64,000 nt of DNA from Hydrogenobacter hydrogenophilus (GTDB taxonomy: Bacteria > Aquificota > Aquificia > Aquificales > Aquificaceae): the NCBI RefSeq assembly GCF_900215655.1, contig NZ_OBEN01000004.1, positions 1 through 64,000 of the forward strand, read 5' to 3'. Position numbers and translations under genes: made by a program. The notes under the pieces are model-generated. The model worked only from the letters and a program-made list of their open reading frames with translations, was not told the DNA's origin and made no database searches. This document shows, one piece after another, positions 7,879-15,771 of the stretch. The first letter of the stretch is position 1. Each line of letters opens with the position of its first letter.

Positions 7879-8740
7879 AGTAGTTATATTAATCCTTTCT
7901 CTTTCTGCATCCTTCCCAAAAGAGGAAGTGTTTTATCTAATGGGAACTTACGCTATTATTGATCTACCGGGAGGTAAAAACTACCAAGCCTACAGATACA
8001 TGAGAAATATTGAAGAGAAACTTTCGGACTATATGGACACTTCGGAGGTTTCGGAAATAAACAAAAATGCGGGAATTCAGCCTGTGGTTGTATCACCAGA
8101 AACCTTAGAGGTCATAAAAAAGGCACTTTACATCTCTCAGATAACGGAAGGAGCTTTTGACATAACGGTAGGTGCTATAACCATAAGGGCTAAAAGAAAC
8201 AAGGAGATATCAATAGAAGAAGCTACCAAACTTGTTGATTACAGAAAAGTTAAGTTAGAAGGCAGTAAGGTGTTTTTAACAGAAAAAAATATGGCTATAG
8301 ACTTGGGTGGTATAGGTAAGGGATACGCGGTGCAGAAGGCTTATGAATATGTAAAAACTCCAAAAGGTTTTATATCCATAGCGGGAGACATGAAAGTGTG
8401 GGGAGAGAAAAGACTGCTGGCAGTATATGACCCCATCACAAAGGGTATTCTGATGGAAGCTATAAATAAAAGAGATGTTTGTCTATCTACTTCTGGCAAC
8501 TATCTGAGAGAACATATAATAGGAAAACCAAATTCCTTGCTTCAGGTTACCGTTGCCTACGAGGATTGTACTGCTACAGATGCCATATCCACTGCGGTGT
8601 TTGCTATGAGTGACGAACAAAGACAGAGATTCTTAGAAAACCATCAGGACATAGGCATACTGCTCCTCTATAAAGATGGGTCTGTTTATTTCAACAGAAC
8701 CTTTCTTAACTATTTCGAGCTTGTCATCCTGCGAAACTGA
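7859..8740 (+). CDS. apbE: FAD:protein FMN transferase (ApbE)
   Basis: ApbE attaches FMN covalently to threonine residues of target flavoproteins outside the cytoplasm. The 293-residue protein has an uncleaved or cleavable signal segment, then FYLMGTYAIIDLPGG (family MGT motif), the FAD-binding AIDLGGIGKGYAV near residue 148, ISIAGDMKVWG near 175 and CTATDAISTAVFAM near 240. No lipobox is seen. The start overlaps the divergent NlpC/P60 gene by 20 bases and TATACT (7843-7848) lies ten bases upstream, with no Shine-Dalgarno site. Confidence 0.85.
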   Translation: MRKITIIVVILILSLSASFPKEEVFYLMGTYAIIDLPGGKNYQAYRYMRNIEEKLSDYMDTSEVSEINKNAGIQPVVVSPETLEVIKKALYISQITEGAFDITVGAITIRAKRNKEISIEEATKLVDYRKVKLEGSKVFLTEKNMAIDLGGIGKGYAVQKAYEYVKTPKGFISIAGDMKVWGEKRLLAVYDPITKGILMEAINKRDVCLSTSGNYLREHIIGKPNSLLQVTVAYEDCTATDAISTAVFAMSDEQRQRFLENHQDIGILLLYKDGSVYFNRTFLNYFELVILRN

Positions 8741-8745
8741 ATTTT

Positions 8746-8769
8746 AAGATTTATTAATCTTTATAATCA
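8746..8769 (+). terminator. AT-rich hairpin after apbE, possible weak terminator
   Basis: AAGATT (8746-8751) pairs with AATCTT (8756-8761) around a four-base loop, just after the apbE stop codon. The stem is weak and the downstream T run is broken, so termination is uncertain. A second hairpin, TACATC-GGAA-GATGTA, lies at 8796-8811 in the same gap. Confidence 0.35.
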
Positions 8770-8869
8770 ATAAAATATTATTAGATGATAACTCTTACAT
8801 CGGAAGATGTAGAAAATAAGATTTAAGAGTATAGAAATCTATTTGTAAAATTATACCAAATAGTAGTCC

Positions 8870-8897
8870 TTGACATTATAAGAACTCCTTATATATT
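8870..8897 (+). promoter_or_regulatory. Promoter of the ba3 oxidase operon
   Basis: TTGACA (8870-8875) and TATATT (8892-8897) are separated by 16 bp. The first gene starts at 8939 behind AAAAAGGAGGTG. This is one of the clearest sigma-70 promoters in the window. Confidence 0.7.
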
Positions 8898-8938
8898 TAT
8901 TAAAAATAGCTTATAGTTCTGTAAAAAGGAGGTGACAC

Positions 8939-9055
8939 ATGGAAGGACATGAAGACTTCTTCCCAAAAGGTGCAGTAGCATTTCTTGTTCTTATGCTTGC
9001 CTTTTATGCCTTTGTATGGCTCTCCATTTACTTGACGCTAATAGCAAGGGGGTAA
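8939..9055 (+). CDS. Cytochrome c oxidase (ba3-type) subunit IIa
   Basis: A 38-residue membrane peptide translated from an ATG with an excellent Shine-Dalgarno site (AAGGAGGTG, six bases upstream). It is made of a short polar start (MEGHEDFFPKG) and one transmembrane helix (about residues 11-36). Subunit IIa of ba3 oxidases is a single-helix peptide of about 33-35 residues that replaces a helix of subunit II. Its place four bases before the subunit II gene fits that role. It is too short for usual gene calling and is easily missed. Confidence 0.75.
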   Translation: MEGHEDFFPKGAVAFLVLMLAFYAFVWLSIYLTLIARG

Positions 9056-9059
9056 TACC

Positions 9060-9512
9060 ATGGACAGGGCGGAGAAGGGTGCATTCATCACAGCAGTGAT
9101 TTTTCTTGGTTTTTTCTTTGCTCTCATAGTTTACGCTGCTAAAGGTTTAAACATTGATGTACCTACCTGTATAACGGATGTGAAACCCTACACGCAGGGA
9201 CAGGTGATCCAGCATGCACCTGACAGGTATGAGATCCACTACCTTGCCAAGATGTGGTACTTTGAGCCTGCGGATGTGGAAGTGCCGGTAGGATCAACGG
9301 TGGACATATACCTGACCAGTGGGGATGTAGTCCACGGTTTTCAGATTGATGGGACCAATGTGAACCTTATGGCTGTGCCTGGAGCCATATCTTACGCAAG
9401 GGTCAAGTTTGAAAAGCCGGGTGTTTATCACATAGTCTGCCACGAATACTGCGGTATAGGACATCAGGATATGACTACAAAGATAGTGGTAAAAGGAGGT
9501 GAGCAGAAATGA
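9060..9512 (+). CDS. Cytochrome c oxidase (ba3-type) subunit II, CuA
   Basis: A 150-residue subunit with one N-terminal transmembrane helix (about 9-27) and a cupredoxin domain. All CuA ligands are present: H92 in VVHGF, then C127, E129, C131, H135 and M138 in VCHEYCGIGHQDM. It receives electrons from cytochrome c and passes them to the heme of subunit I. It has one membrane helix rather than two, as in Thermus ba3. It overlaps the subunit I gene by four bases. Confidence 0.88.
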   Translation: MDRAEKGAFITAVIFLGFFFALIVYAAKGLNIDVPTCITDVKPYTQGQVIQHAPDRYEIHYLAKMWYFEPADVEVPVGSTVDIYLTSGDVVHGFQIDGTNVNLMAVPGAISYARVKFEKPGVYHIVCHEYCGIGHQDMTTKIVVKGGEQK

Positions 9513-11251
9513 AGGTGGAAGGAAGCGTAAAAACTGTTATTTTAGGTGAGATCATATTTCCCATACTGCTACTTGTTTTTGGTATATACCACGGACTTAT
9601 GCAGGCACTCTATAGGGCGGGTATTATAAAGGACATGTCCTTCTTGGGCATTGAGTACTATCAGGGGCTTACTCTTCACGGTGTTATAAATGCGGTAGTG
9701 TTTACCACCATGGTAATTGTGGCTTTTGGTAATGCGGTGTTTCTCTATTATCTGAAAAAACCGCTCAGGCCTGCAGTCCAATGGGTTAGCTTTTTGATGA
9801 TGGTCATAGGCACTCTTATGGCTGCGTGGGCTATGTTTACGGGCAAAGCCAATGTACTATACACCTTTTACCTTCCCCTTGTAGCTCACCCTGCCTTTTA
9901 CATAGGTGCTGCTCTTCTGCTTGTAGGTTCCATAATTCCTCTTTTCTTTGACTGGGCACCTAATTACATAGCTTGGAGGAAGGAACACCCAGGAGAGAAA
10001 GTACCTTTGGCGGTCTTTGGTGTTTTTGTCAATCACATCATGTGGGTTATCATGCTCGTCCCTGTAGTAATTACGGTAGTCTTTCAGATGATTCCTCTGT
10101 CTTTGGGTATTACCCAAGAAGAGAATGTGTCTCTCAGCAGAACACTCTTTTGGGCTTTTGGACACCCCCTCGTTTACTTCTGGCTACTGCCTGCTTATAC
10201 CATGCTGTATACCATACTTCCAAAGATAGTAACAGGAGATGGAAAGCTGTATTCGGACAGCGCTGCAAGGTTTGCCTTCATACTCTTTATACTATTTTCC
10301 TTCCCTGTAGGTCTTCACCACCAGTTTACTGAACCTGCTGTAACCAACAACTACAAGCTCATACACGCGCTCTTTACTTTTGGAGTAGCTGTTCCCAGCA
10401 TGCTCACAGCCTTTACCGTTGCTGCATCTCTTGAGTACTCTATAAAACAGAAATATCCTGAGGTAAGAGACTCCCTCTTTTATTGGTGGACCAAGATACC
10501 CTACATAAGCTTAGAGGGTGATAAGTGGTTGGTTTCCTACTTTATGGCAGGTCTTTTCCTCTTCTTCGTAGGTGGCATAACGGGTATAGTCAATGCGTCT
10601 TACAATGTGAACCTCGTGGTACACAACACCTCCTTTGTACCAGGGCACTTTCACACTACCGTAGGGGGCCTTGTTACTCTGTCTCTTCTGGGTATATCCC
10701 TTTACATGGTTTCCAAACTCATGGGTAAGGATATAAGGTTTAAGGGACTTGCGGTTTTGGCTCCGTGGTTGTGGTGGCAGGGCATGCTCATTTTTGAGTA
10801 TGCTATGTCTGTAGCTGGTATTCATGGATTCCCAAGAAGAACAAACGCAGGTTTATCCTACCTAAACCCTGAGTCTCCTCTTTACAGACCCGAATGGGTA
10901 GGTTATGCGGAACTTTCCGCCTTTGCAGCCTTTATAATAGTGCTTGGATTTGTATTCTGGGCTGTGTCTTTCTTTGGAACTATCCTTTCACCAAAGGTAA
11001 GAGAGGAAACCCTCGAATTTCCTACTGCATCTGCACTGCACGACGAAAAAGCTCCAGCGCTTAACCGTTTGACGCCGTGGTTTACCGTATCAGTGCTACT
11101 CTTCGTGCTATCTTACTTACCTGCTTTGTACGATGTTACCAAGAGGGGTGTATTCTTTGACTCTCCGGGATACAACGACAAAAATCCTGTGCCTATAACC
11201 AAACCTCAGAGTGCAAAAGAAGAGAAAACAAATACCGCAGAAGCCAAGTGA
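9509..11251 (+). CDS. Cytochrome c oxidase (ba3-type) subunit I
   Basis: The 580-residue polytopic subunit contains the heme and CuB centres of a proton-pumping oxygen reductase. Visible ligands: His in LTLHGVINA (low-spin heme), His and Tyr in FGHPLVYFWLLPAY (CuB and its cross-linked Tyr), LHHQFTEP (two CuB His) and HTSFVPGHFHTTVGG-like region (His ligands of both hemes). The lack of A-family Glu motif and the IIa gene upstream indicate a B-family (ba3) enzyme with high oxygen affinity. It ends two bases before the sco start codon. Confidence 0.88.
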   Translation: MKVEGSVKTVILGEIIFPILLLVFGIYHGLMQALYRAGIIKDMSFLGIEYYQGLTLHGVINAVVFTTMVIVAFGNAVFLYYLKKPLRPAVQWVSFLMMVIGTLMAAWAMFTGKANVLYTFYLPLVAHPAFYIGAALLLVGSIIPLFFDWAPNYIAWRKEHPGEKVPLAVFGVFVNHIMWVIMLVPVVITVVFQMIPLSLGITQEENVSLSRTLFWAFGHPLVYFWLLPAYTMLYTILPKIVTGDGKLYSDSAARFAFILFILFSFPVGLHHQFTEPAVTNNYKLIHALFTFGVAVPSMLTAFTVAASLEYSIKQKYPEVRDSLFYWWTKIPYISLEGDKWLVSYFMAGLFLFFVGGITGIVNASYNVNLVVHNTSFVPGHFHTTVGGLVTLSLLGISLYMVSKLMGKDIRFKGLAVLAPWLWWQGMLIFEYAMSVAGIHGFPRRTNAGLSYLNPESPLYRPEWVGYAELSAFAAFIIVLGFVFWAVSFFGTILSPKVREETLEFPTASALHDEKAPALNRLTPWFTVSVLLFVLSYLPALYDVTKRGVFFDSPGYNDKNPVPITKPQSAKEEKTNTAEAK

Positions 11252-11252
11252 T

Positions 11253-11933
11253 ATGCGTTCCCTCGTGCGCCTTTTGTTTTGGGGGATCCTCCCCCTTCTT
11301 TTATTTTTTAGCTACACCTACTCTCAAGGAACAGGGATACCTCCTAACGAATCAAGAACTCTGGGGAAGCATTTACCCCACATAGAGCTAATGGACTCTT
11401 ACGGAAACACTTTTGACATATATGAGCTCAAAGGAAAGCCCATAATTTTGAGTCCCATATACACGCACTGTTCTTCTGCTTGTCCCATAATAACGGATTC
11501 TCTAAAAAAAGCAATTTCCCAGCTGGGAAAACCCGGAAAGGACTTTTGGGTTATCAGTTTTTCTTTTGATCCCAAAGACACAGTTAAGGACATAAGGAAG
11601 TTTCAAGAGGAGCACCATATAGACGGCATTGGTTGGAAGGTGGTCATAGCAAAGGATAAGGAAAATCTCTTTAGACTTGTAGATGCAATAGACTTTAGGT
11701 TTATGACATTGGAAAACAGAGACTTTATCCATCCCAATCTTTTGGTGGTTATATCTCCAGATATGAGGGTGAAAAAATACCTCTACGGCGTGGTTTTCAG
11801 TCATCAAGATTTAAAAAAGGCTATGGGGAAGGAAAGCATACTTGAGATAGCAAGACCTTACGTGTTCTTTGTTGGTTTATTGGGTTTTGTATCTACCTCT
11901 CTTTACATACTTTTAAAAATCTTCAAAAGGTGA
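11253..11933 (+). CDS. Sco1/SenC-type copper chaperone
   Basis: The 226-residue protein has an N-terminal signal anchor (about residues 6-24), a thioredoxin fold with the copper-binding THCSSACP motif (C73, C77), and a later His (IHPNLLVV). Sco proteins load or reduce the CuA site, which agrees with the place after the oxidase genes. An extra C-terminal hydrophobic helix (YVFFVGLLGFVSTSLYILL) suggests a second membrane anchor, less common for Sco. The ATG at 11253 is chosen; an earlier in-frame start would lie inside subunit I. Confidence 0.82.
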   Translation: MRSLVRLLFWGILPLLLFFSYTYSQGTGIPPNESRTLGKHLPHIELMDSYGNTFDIYELKGKPIILSPIYTHCSSACPIITDSLKKAISQLGKPGKDFWVISFSFDPKDTVKDIRKFQEEHHIDGIGWKVVIAKDKENLFRLVDAIDFRFMTLENRDFIHPNLLVVISPDMRVKKYLYGVVFSHQDLKKAMGKESILEIARPYVFFVGLLGFVSTSLYILLKIFKR

Positions 11934-11939
11934 TATAAT
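11934..11939 (+). promoter_or_regulatory. -10 box for tRNA-Asp and trpD
   Basis: A perfect TATAAT begins at the stop codon of the sco gene and lies 13 bases before the mature tRNA start. No convincing -35 was found. Confidence 0.5.
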
Positions 11940-11952
11940 AAAATATTGGTAA

Positions 11953-12030
11953 GGAGCCGTAGTTCAGCCCGGTCAGAACGCCGGCCTGTCAAGCCGGAGG
12001 GCGCGGGTTCAAGTCCCGTCGGCTCCGCCA
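11953..12030 (+). tRNA. tRNA-Asp (GTC)
   Basis: A full cloverleaf of 78 bases is visible with CCA encoded. The acceptor stem pairs GGAGCCG with CGGCTCC, the anticodon stem pairs CCGGC with GCCGG around CTGTCAA (anticodon GTC at 11988-11990), and the T arm reads GCGGGTTCAAGTCCCGT-like. The 3' CCA ends only seven bases before the trpD ATG, so the two share a transcript. Confidence 0.95.
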
Positions 12031-12037
12031 CTTTGCT

Positions 12038-13054
12038 ATGAAGGAAATACTTTATAAACTGTCCAACTTTGAGAATCTCACAAAAGAAGAGATCAAGACA
12101 GCCATAAAGGATATGGTGGAGGGGAGAGCCACAGATGCACAGATAGGTGCTTTCATCATAGCCACCAAGATGAAGGGGGAAAGCGTAGAAGAGATAGAAG
12201 GTTCTGCGGAAATCTTCAGAGAGTTAGCTACCAAGGTGGTTGTTTCAAGACCGGAAGAGCTTGTGGACACTTGTGGTACCGGTGGGGACATGCAGGGAAC
12301 TTTTAATGTGTCCACCATTACAGCCTTTGTGCTTGCAGGTGCGGGTGTAAGAGTAGCCAAACACGGCAACAGATCAGTATCCTCAAAAAGCGGAAGCGCA
12401 GATCTTCTGGAATATATGGGAGCAAAGATAGACCTTTCACCAGAAAAAGTGGCTGTTATGATAGAGGAGCTTGGTATAGGGTTTATGTTTGCACCCATCT
12501 TTCATCCTGCCATGAAAAGGGTTTTGGGTCCAAGGAGAGAGGTAGGTGTGCGTTCAGTGTTTAACTTGGTAGGTCCCCTCTCCAATCCAGCGGGTGCCAA
12601 GAGACAACTGCTTGGAGTTTTCTCTGAAAGGCTTGTTGATAAAATAGCTCGCGCTCTTAAAGGTCTCGGGTGTAAAAGTGCTATAGTTGTGCACGGTAAA
12701 GATGGAATAGACGAGGTCTCCATATCCTCTACCACCAAGATAGCACAGCTAAGAGAAGGTGGAGAAGTTATACTTTACGAGTTTGTACCAGAAGATGTAG
12801 GATTTAAAAGATATCCTTTAAGTTCTGTGTGCGTATCGGGTGTAGAAGAGAGCGCAAAAGTTGCTATGTCCGTTCTTAAAGGGGAGGAATCTCCCGCGTA
12901 CTACATGGTGCTTTTGAATGCCATGTTTGGGCTTATAGTCTCTGGTATTACAGAAGACAAAAAAACCGCTCTGGAGAGGGCAAAGGAGTCTATACACAGT
13001 GGTAAAGCTTACGAGAAGCTCACAAGGTTCGTAGAGCTATCCCAAAAGTTATGA
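12038..13054 (+). CDS. trpD: Anthranilate phosphoribosyltransferase
   Basis: TrpD joins anthranilate to PRPP in tryptophan synthesis. The 338-residue protein shows the family marks VDTCGTGGDMQGTFNVST near residue 80, AKHGNRSVSSKSGSADLLE near 105, and GPLSNPAGAKRQLLGV near 185. It has no Shine-Dalgarno site and starts seven bases after the CCA end of tRNA-Asp, so processing of the tRNA would leave an almost leaderless message. It overlaps mqnA by four bases; both consume products around chorismate. Confidence 0.9.
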   Translation: MKEILYKLSNFENLTKEEIKTAIKDMVEGRATDAQIGAFIIATKMKGESVEEIEGSAEIFRELATKVVVSRPEELVDTCGTGGDMQGTFNVSTITAFVLAGAGVRVAKHGNRSVSSKSGSADLLEYMGAKIDLSPEKVAVMIEELGIGFMFAPIFHPAMKRVLGPRREVGVRSVFNLVGPLSNPAGAKRQLLGVFSERLVDKIARALKGLGCKSAIVVHGKDGIDEVSISSTTKIAQLREGGEVILYEFVPEDVGFKRYPLSSVCVSGVEESAKVAMSVLKGEESPAYYMVLLNAMFGLIVSGITEDKKTALERAKESIHSGKAYEKLTRFVELSQKL

Positions 13055-13788
13055 TAAAAGTTGGGAGGGTAGCTTACCTAAACACCATTCCCCTTTTTTA
13101 CAAGTGGGAAGACCAAAACATACAGCTCGTATACGGACATCCCTCTGAACTTGCGCTTATGTTAAGGAAGGGAGATATACAAGCGGGGATAGTTTCTTCG
13201 GTGGAGTATCTTGTAAACTCTCATCTTTATGACTATGTGCCTGACATTTCCATATCTTCTAAGGAATACACCTGCTCTGTGTTGCTCTTTTCCCATGTAC
13301 CTATTGCGCAGGTCAAAAAGGTGTATCTTACACCCAACTCTATAACCTCAAGATATCTTAGCATATATGTGCTTGAAGAGATTTACCGCATAAAACCCAT
13401 CTACACAGAAGATAGAGAATGTGCAGACTGTCTTTTGCTCATAGGTGATGAAGCATTGTTTGAGAAAAAGAGAGGTAAATTTCCCTACATTTATGACCTT
13501 GGCCATGAGTGGTACAAAAAACACAAACTGCCTTTTGTCTTTGCCCTTTTCATAGTAAGGAAAGATGCGCCTTTATGGCTTGCTCAAAGAATAGGTGAGC
13601 TGTGCAATGCATCAAAAAAGGCTTTCTTCGATGACCTTATGCAGAGAAAGATAGAGATAGAGGGTTTTGAGTGGGAAGAGCTTGTTGAGTATTTCACAAA
13701 GTGCCTTCACAACGGACTTGGAGAACAGGAGCTGACTTCCCTTGAAATTTTCATGAAGTTTTTAGATTCAAGAGGTTATACTAAGTGA
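13051..13788 (+). CDS. mqnA: Chorismate dehydratase of the futalosine pathway
   Basis: MqnA dehydrates chorismate to 3-enolpyruvylbenzoate, the first step of futalosine-route menaquinone synthesis. The 245-residue protein starts with the family motif RVAYLNTIPLFY, followed by GHPSELALMLRKGDIQAGIVSSVEY (split here by its turns) and a periplasmic-binding-protein-like fold. The second pathway gene seen here is mqnC at 32.1-33.2 kb on the other strand. ATGA overlap with trpD fixes the start. Confidence 0.85.
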   Translation: MIKVGRVAYLNTIPLFYKWEDQNIQLVYGHPSELALMLRKGDIQAGIVSSVEYLVNSHLYDYVPDISISSKEYTCSVLLFSHVPIAQVKKVYLTPNSITSRYLSIYVLEEIYRIKPIYTEDRECADCLLLIGDEALFEKKRGKFPYIYDLGHEWYKKHKLPFVFALFIVRKDAPLWLAQRIGELCNASKKAFFDDLMQRKIEIEGFEWEELVEYFTKCLHNGLGEQELTSLEIFMKFLDSRGYTK

Positions 13789-13805
13789 TGAAAGGAGGTG
13801 TAGGA

Positions 13806-14195
13806 ATGAAGAAGGTAGCTTTATTTATGATTCCGGTGATGTTTTTGGTAAGTTGTGGACAGGTGACCTCAGAGAAGACTTATCAAGGAGCCGGTGTTGG
13901 CGCTGCAGGAGGTGCCATAGCAGGAGCACTTATAGACAAAGAGAACAGGTGGAGAGGAGCTGTTATAGGCGGTGTGCTCGGTGCGGTCTTAGGAGGAACT
14001 ATAACGGAGATAGCCTCAAGGGCTGCAAGGGAAGCTGCAATAAATAACAGACCTGTGGAATACAGATCTGAAGATGGAAGAGAAAAGGTTTATGCAGAGC
14101 CAGTGGCATCGAAAGGAAACTGTAAGATAGTAAAAACCAGCTATTATCAAAATGGTAAACTCGTAAAGGTGGAAGAAAAAGAGGTTTGTCCCTGA
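13806..14195 (+). CDS. Glycine-zipper outer membrane lipoprotein
   Basis: A 129-residue lipoprotein. The signal sequence ends in LVSC, a good lipobox with Cys 18. Residues about 28-75 form a glycine-zipper domain of two Gly/Ala-rich hydrophobic hairpin helices (GAGVGAAGGAIAGALID and AVIGGVLGAVLGGTITEI), as in 17 kDa surface antigen/SlyB-type proteins. The tail is polar. Function is unknown beyond envelope association. The ATG at 13806 follows AAAGGAGGTG by five bases, so the longer frame from 13785 is rejected. Confidence 0.75.
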   Translation: MKKVALFMIPVMFLVSCGQVTSEKTYQGAGVGAAGGAIAGALIDKENRWRGAVIGGVLGAVLGGTITEIASRAAREAAINNRPVEYRSEDGREKVYAEPVASKGNCKIVKTSYYQNGKLVKVEEKEVCP

Positions 14196-14798
14196 TCAGA
14201 GCATCTTACACTTGGTGTTTATGACACCAAGGTTTCCTCCTCTTTTTCTGTAAAGTATTTTAAGAGTACCTGTTTCTACATCAACAAAAGGAAGGAAGTA
14301 TACGCCTGTACCTTTTAGCTCAAAAATGGCGTCCTCAAGACTCATGGGTTTTTCCACAACAAGCTCTTCCTCTATTACAGGAGGAAGTTCCCTTTCCTCA
14401 GAAGGCATCAGCCCTGCGGTTAGCATCTCTTCCTTTAGCTTTGCTCCCCTTCTTCTTATCTCGTGTCTGCGCTGTTTTAACTTTATGATCTGCCTTTCTA
14501 CTTCGTCCATAACCCTATCAAGTGCAGAAAACACATCCACATCTTCTTCCCATGCGTGAACACTACCACCACCCCAAGTCTTGAGGTACATGTCTATGTC
14601 TACCCTGTAAAGAGTAGGTCTGCTATCTCCTGCAAAGTCCTTCTGCTTTGCCCTTGTGGTAGAAAGGGTGACTACCACTTCCACTTGATCCTCTTCCGCT
14701 TCCTTTAAAAACCTCGATAACCTTTCCAATTTGCCTTCTACAAAGCTTTTCATAGCGTCAGTCCATTCAATGCCCTTTCCGATAAATTCCAAGTTCAT
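14196..14798 (-). CDS. hpf: Ribosome hibernation promoting factor, long form
   Basis: The 200-residue protein has the N-terminal ribosome-binding domain (LEFIGKGIEWTDAMKSFVEGK, split at residue 20; DIDMYLKTW; DVFSALDRVMDEVERQI) and the C-terminal dimerisation domain KPMSLEDAIFELKGTGVYF, which defines the long form that forms 100S ribosome dimers. Linker residues 120-150 are acidic. It is convergent with the lipoprotein gene and divergent from ilvE. Confidence 0.85.
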   Translation of the reverse strand: MNLEFIGKGIEWTDAMKSFVEGKLERLSRFLKEAEEDQVEVVVTLSTTRAKQKDFAGDSRPTLYRVDIDMYLKTWGGGSVHAWEEDVDVFSALDRVMDEVERQIIKLKQRRHEIRRRGAKLKEEMLTAGLMPSEERELPPVIEEELVVEKPMSLEDAIFELKGTGVYFLPFVDVETGTLKILYRKRGGNLGVINTKCKML

Positions 14799-14839
14799 TT
14801 TCTGACCTCCTTAGTGAAATAATTATACAACGCTTGTGC

Positions 14840-14845
14840 TATAAT
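14840..14845 (+). promoter_or_regulatory. -10 box eight bases before ilvE
   Basis: A perfect TATAAT lies eight bases before the ATG at 14854 and no Shine-Dalgarno site is present. Transcription would start at or next to the start codon, which implies a leaderless message. Confidence 0.55.
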
Positions 14846-14853
14846 AAGACATC

Positions 14854-15771
14854 ATGGAATACGCCTTCTTTGAAGGTAAGATAGTCCCCGTAGAAAACGC
14901 AAACATAAACATAAAGACCAACTCCTTTCATTACGGAACCGCAGTGTTTGAGGGTATAAGAGCATACTGGAATGAAAAAGAACAGCAGTTATACATACTT
15001 TTCGCCCGTGAGCATTACGAAAGACTCTTGAAAAATGCAAGAGCTATGTTCATGAACCTTCCTTACACCGCAGATGAGCTTGTAGAGATCACTAAAGAAA
15101 TTCTCAGAAAAAGCGAGATAAGATGGGATGTTTACATAAGACCTATAGCTTACTTTAAGGACCTTGCGCTCACCCCAAAGCTCATTGGCTTTACGCCTGA
15201 TGTTGCCATATACACCTATAACTTTGGTAGGTACTTGGACACCTCAAAGGGTATAAGGGTAAAAGTTTCTTCTTGGAGGAGGAACGACGATAACTCCATA
15301 CCTTCAAGGTGGAAGGTAGCGGGTGCGTATGTAAACAGCGCTCTGGCAAAAACTGAGGCTCTTCTTGGTGGATACGACGAAGCTATAATGCTCAACCAAC
15401 ACGGATTTATTGCGGAAGGCTCTGGGGAAAACATATTCCTCATAAGGGGTGCAAAGGCAATAACTCCATCATACTCAGAACACATACTTGAGGGTATTAC
15501 AAGAAGTGCGGTCATAAAACTTCTCAAAAAGGAGCTTTTAGTAGAGGTGGAAGAAAGACCTGTTGCCAGGAGCGAACTGTATATTGCTGACGAGCTTTTT
15601 ATGACTGGTACTGCTGCGGAAGTGACACCCATAATAGAGGTGGACAACAGGAAAGTAGGAAGCGGAGAGGTGGGAACTATAACAAGAGAACTCCAAGAGC
15701 TTTACTTCAATGCGGTCAGGGGAAACATAGAAAGGTATAAGGTCTGGCTTACTCCCGTTTATGAGAAGTGA
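14854..15771 (+). CDS. ilvE: Branched-chain amino acid aminotransferase
   Basis: IlvE transfers amino groups between glutamate and the keto acids of Leu, Ile and Val, using pyridoxal phosphate. The 305-residue protein shows HYGTAVFEGIRAYW near residue 31, IRPIAYF, the PLP-Lys region KVAGAYVNSALAKTEALLGG near 152, EGSGENIFLI near 190, and FMTGTAAEVTPI near 250. The length is typical. It overlaps the next gene by 11 bases and leucine synthesis is also represented by leuA at 44.9 kb. Confidence 0.9.
   Translation: MEYAFFEGKIVPVENANINIKTNSFHYGTAVFEGIRAYWNEKEQQLYILFAREHYERLLKNARAMFMNLPYTADELVEITKEILRKSEIRWDVYIRPIAYFKDLALTPKLIGFTPDVAIYTYNFGRYLDTSKGIRVKVSSWRRNDDNSIPSRWKVAGAYVNSALAKTEALLGGYDEAIMLNQHGFIAEGSGENIFLIRGAKAITPSYSEHILEGITRSAVIKLLKKELLVEVEERPVARSELYIADELFMTGTAAEVTPIIEVDNRKVGSGEVGTITRELQELYFNAVRGNIERYKVWLTPVYEK

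Noticed and set aside
15216-15647. A 143-codon minus-strand frame inside ilvE
   Set aside because: It lies fully within a well-conserved aminotransferase gene and has a Ser-rich shadow composition.
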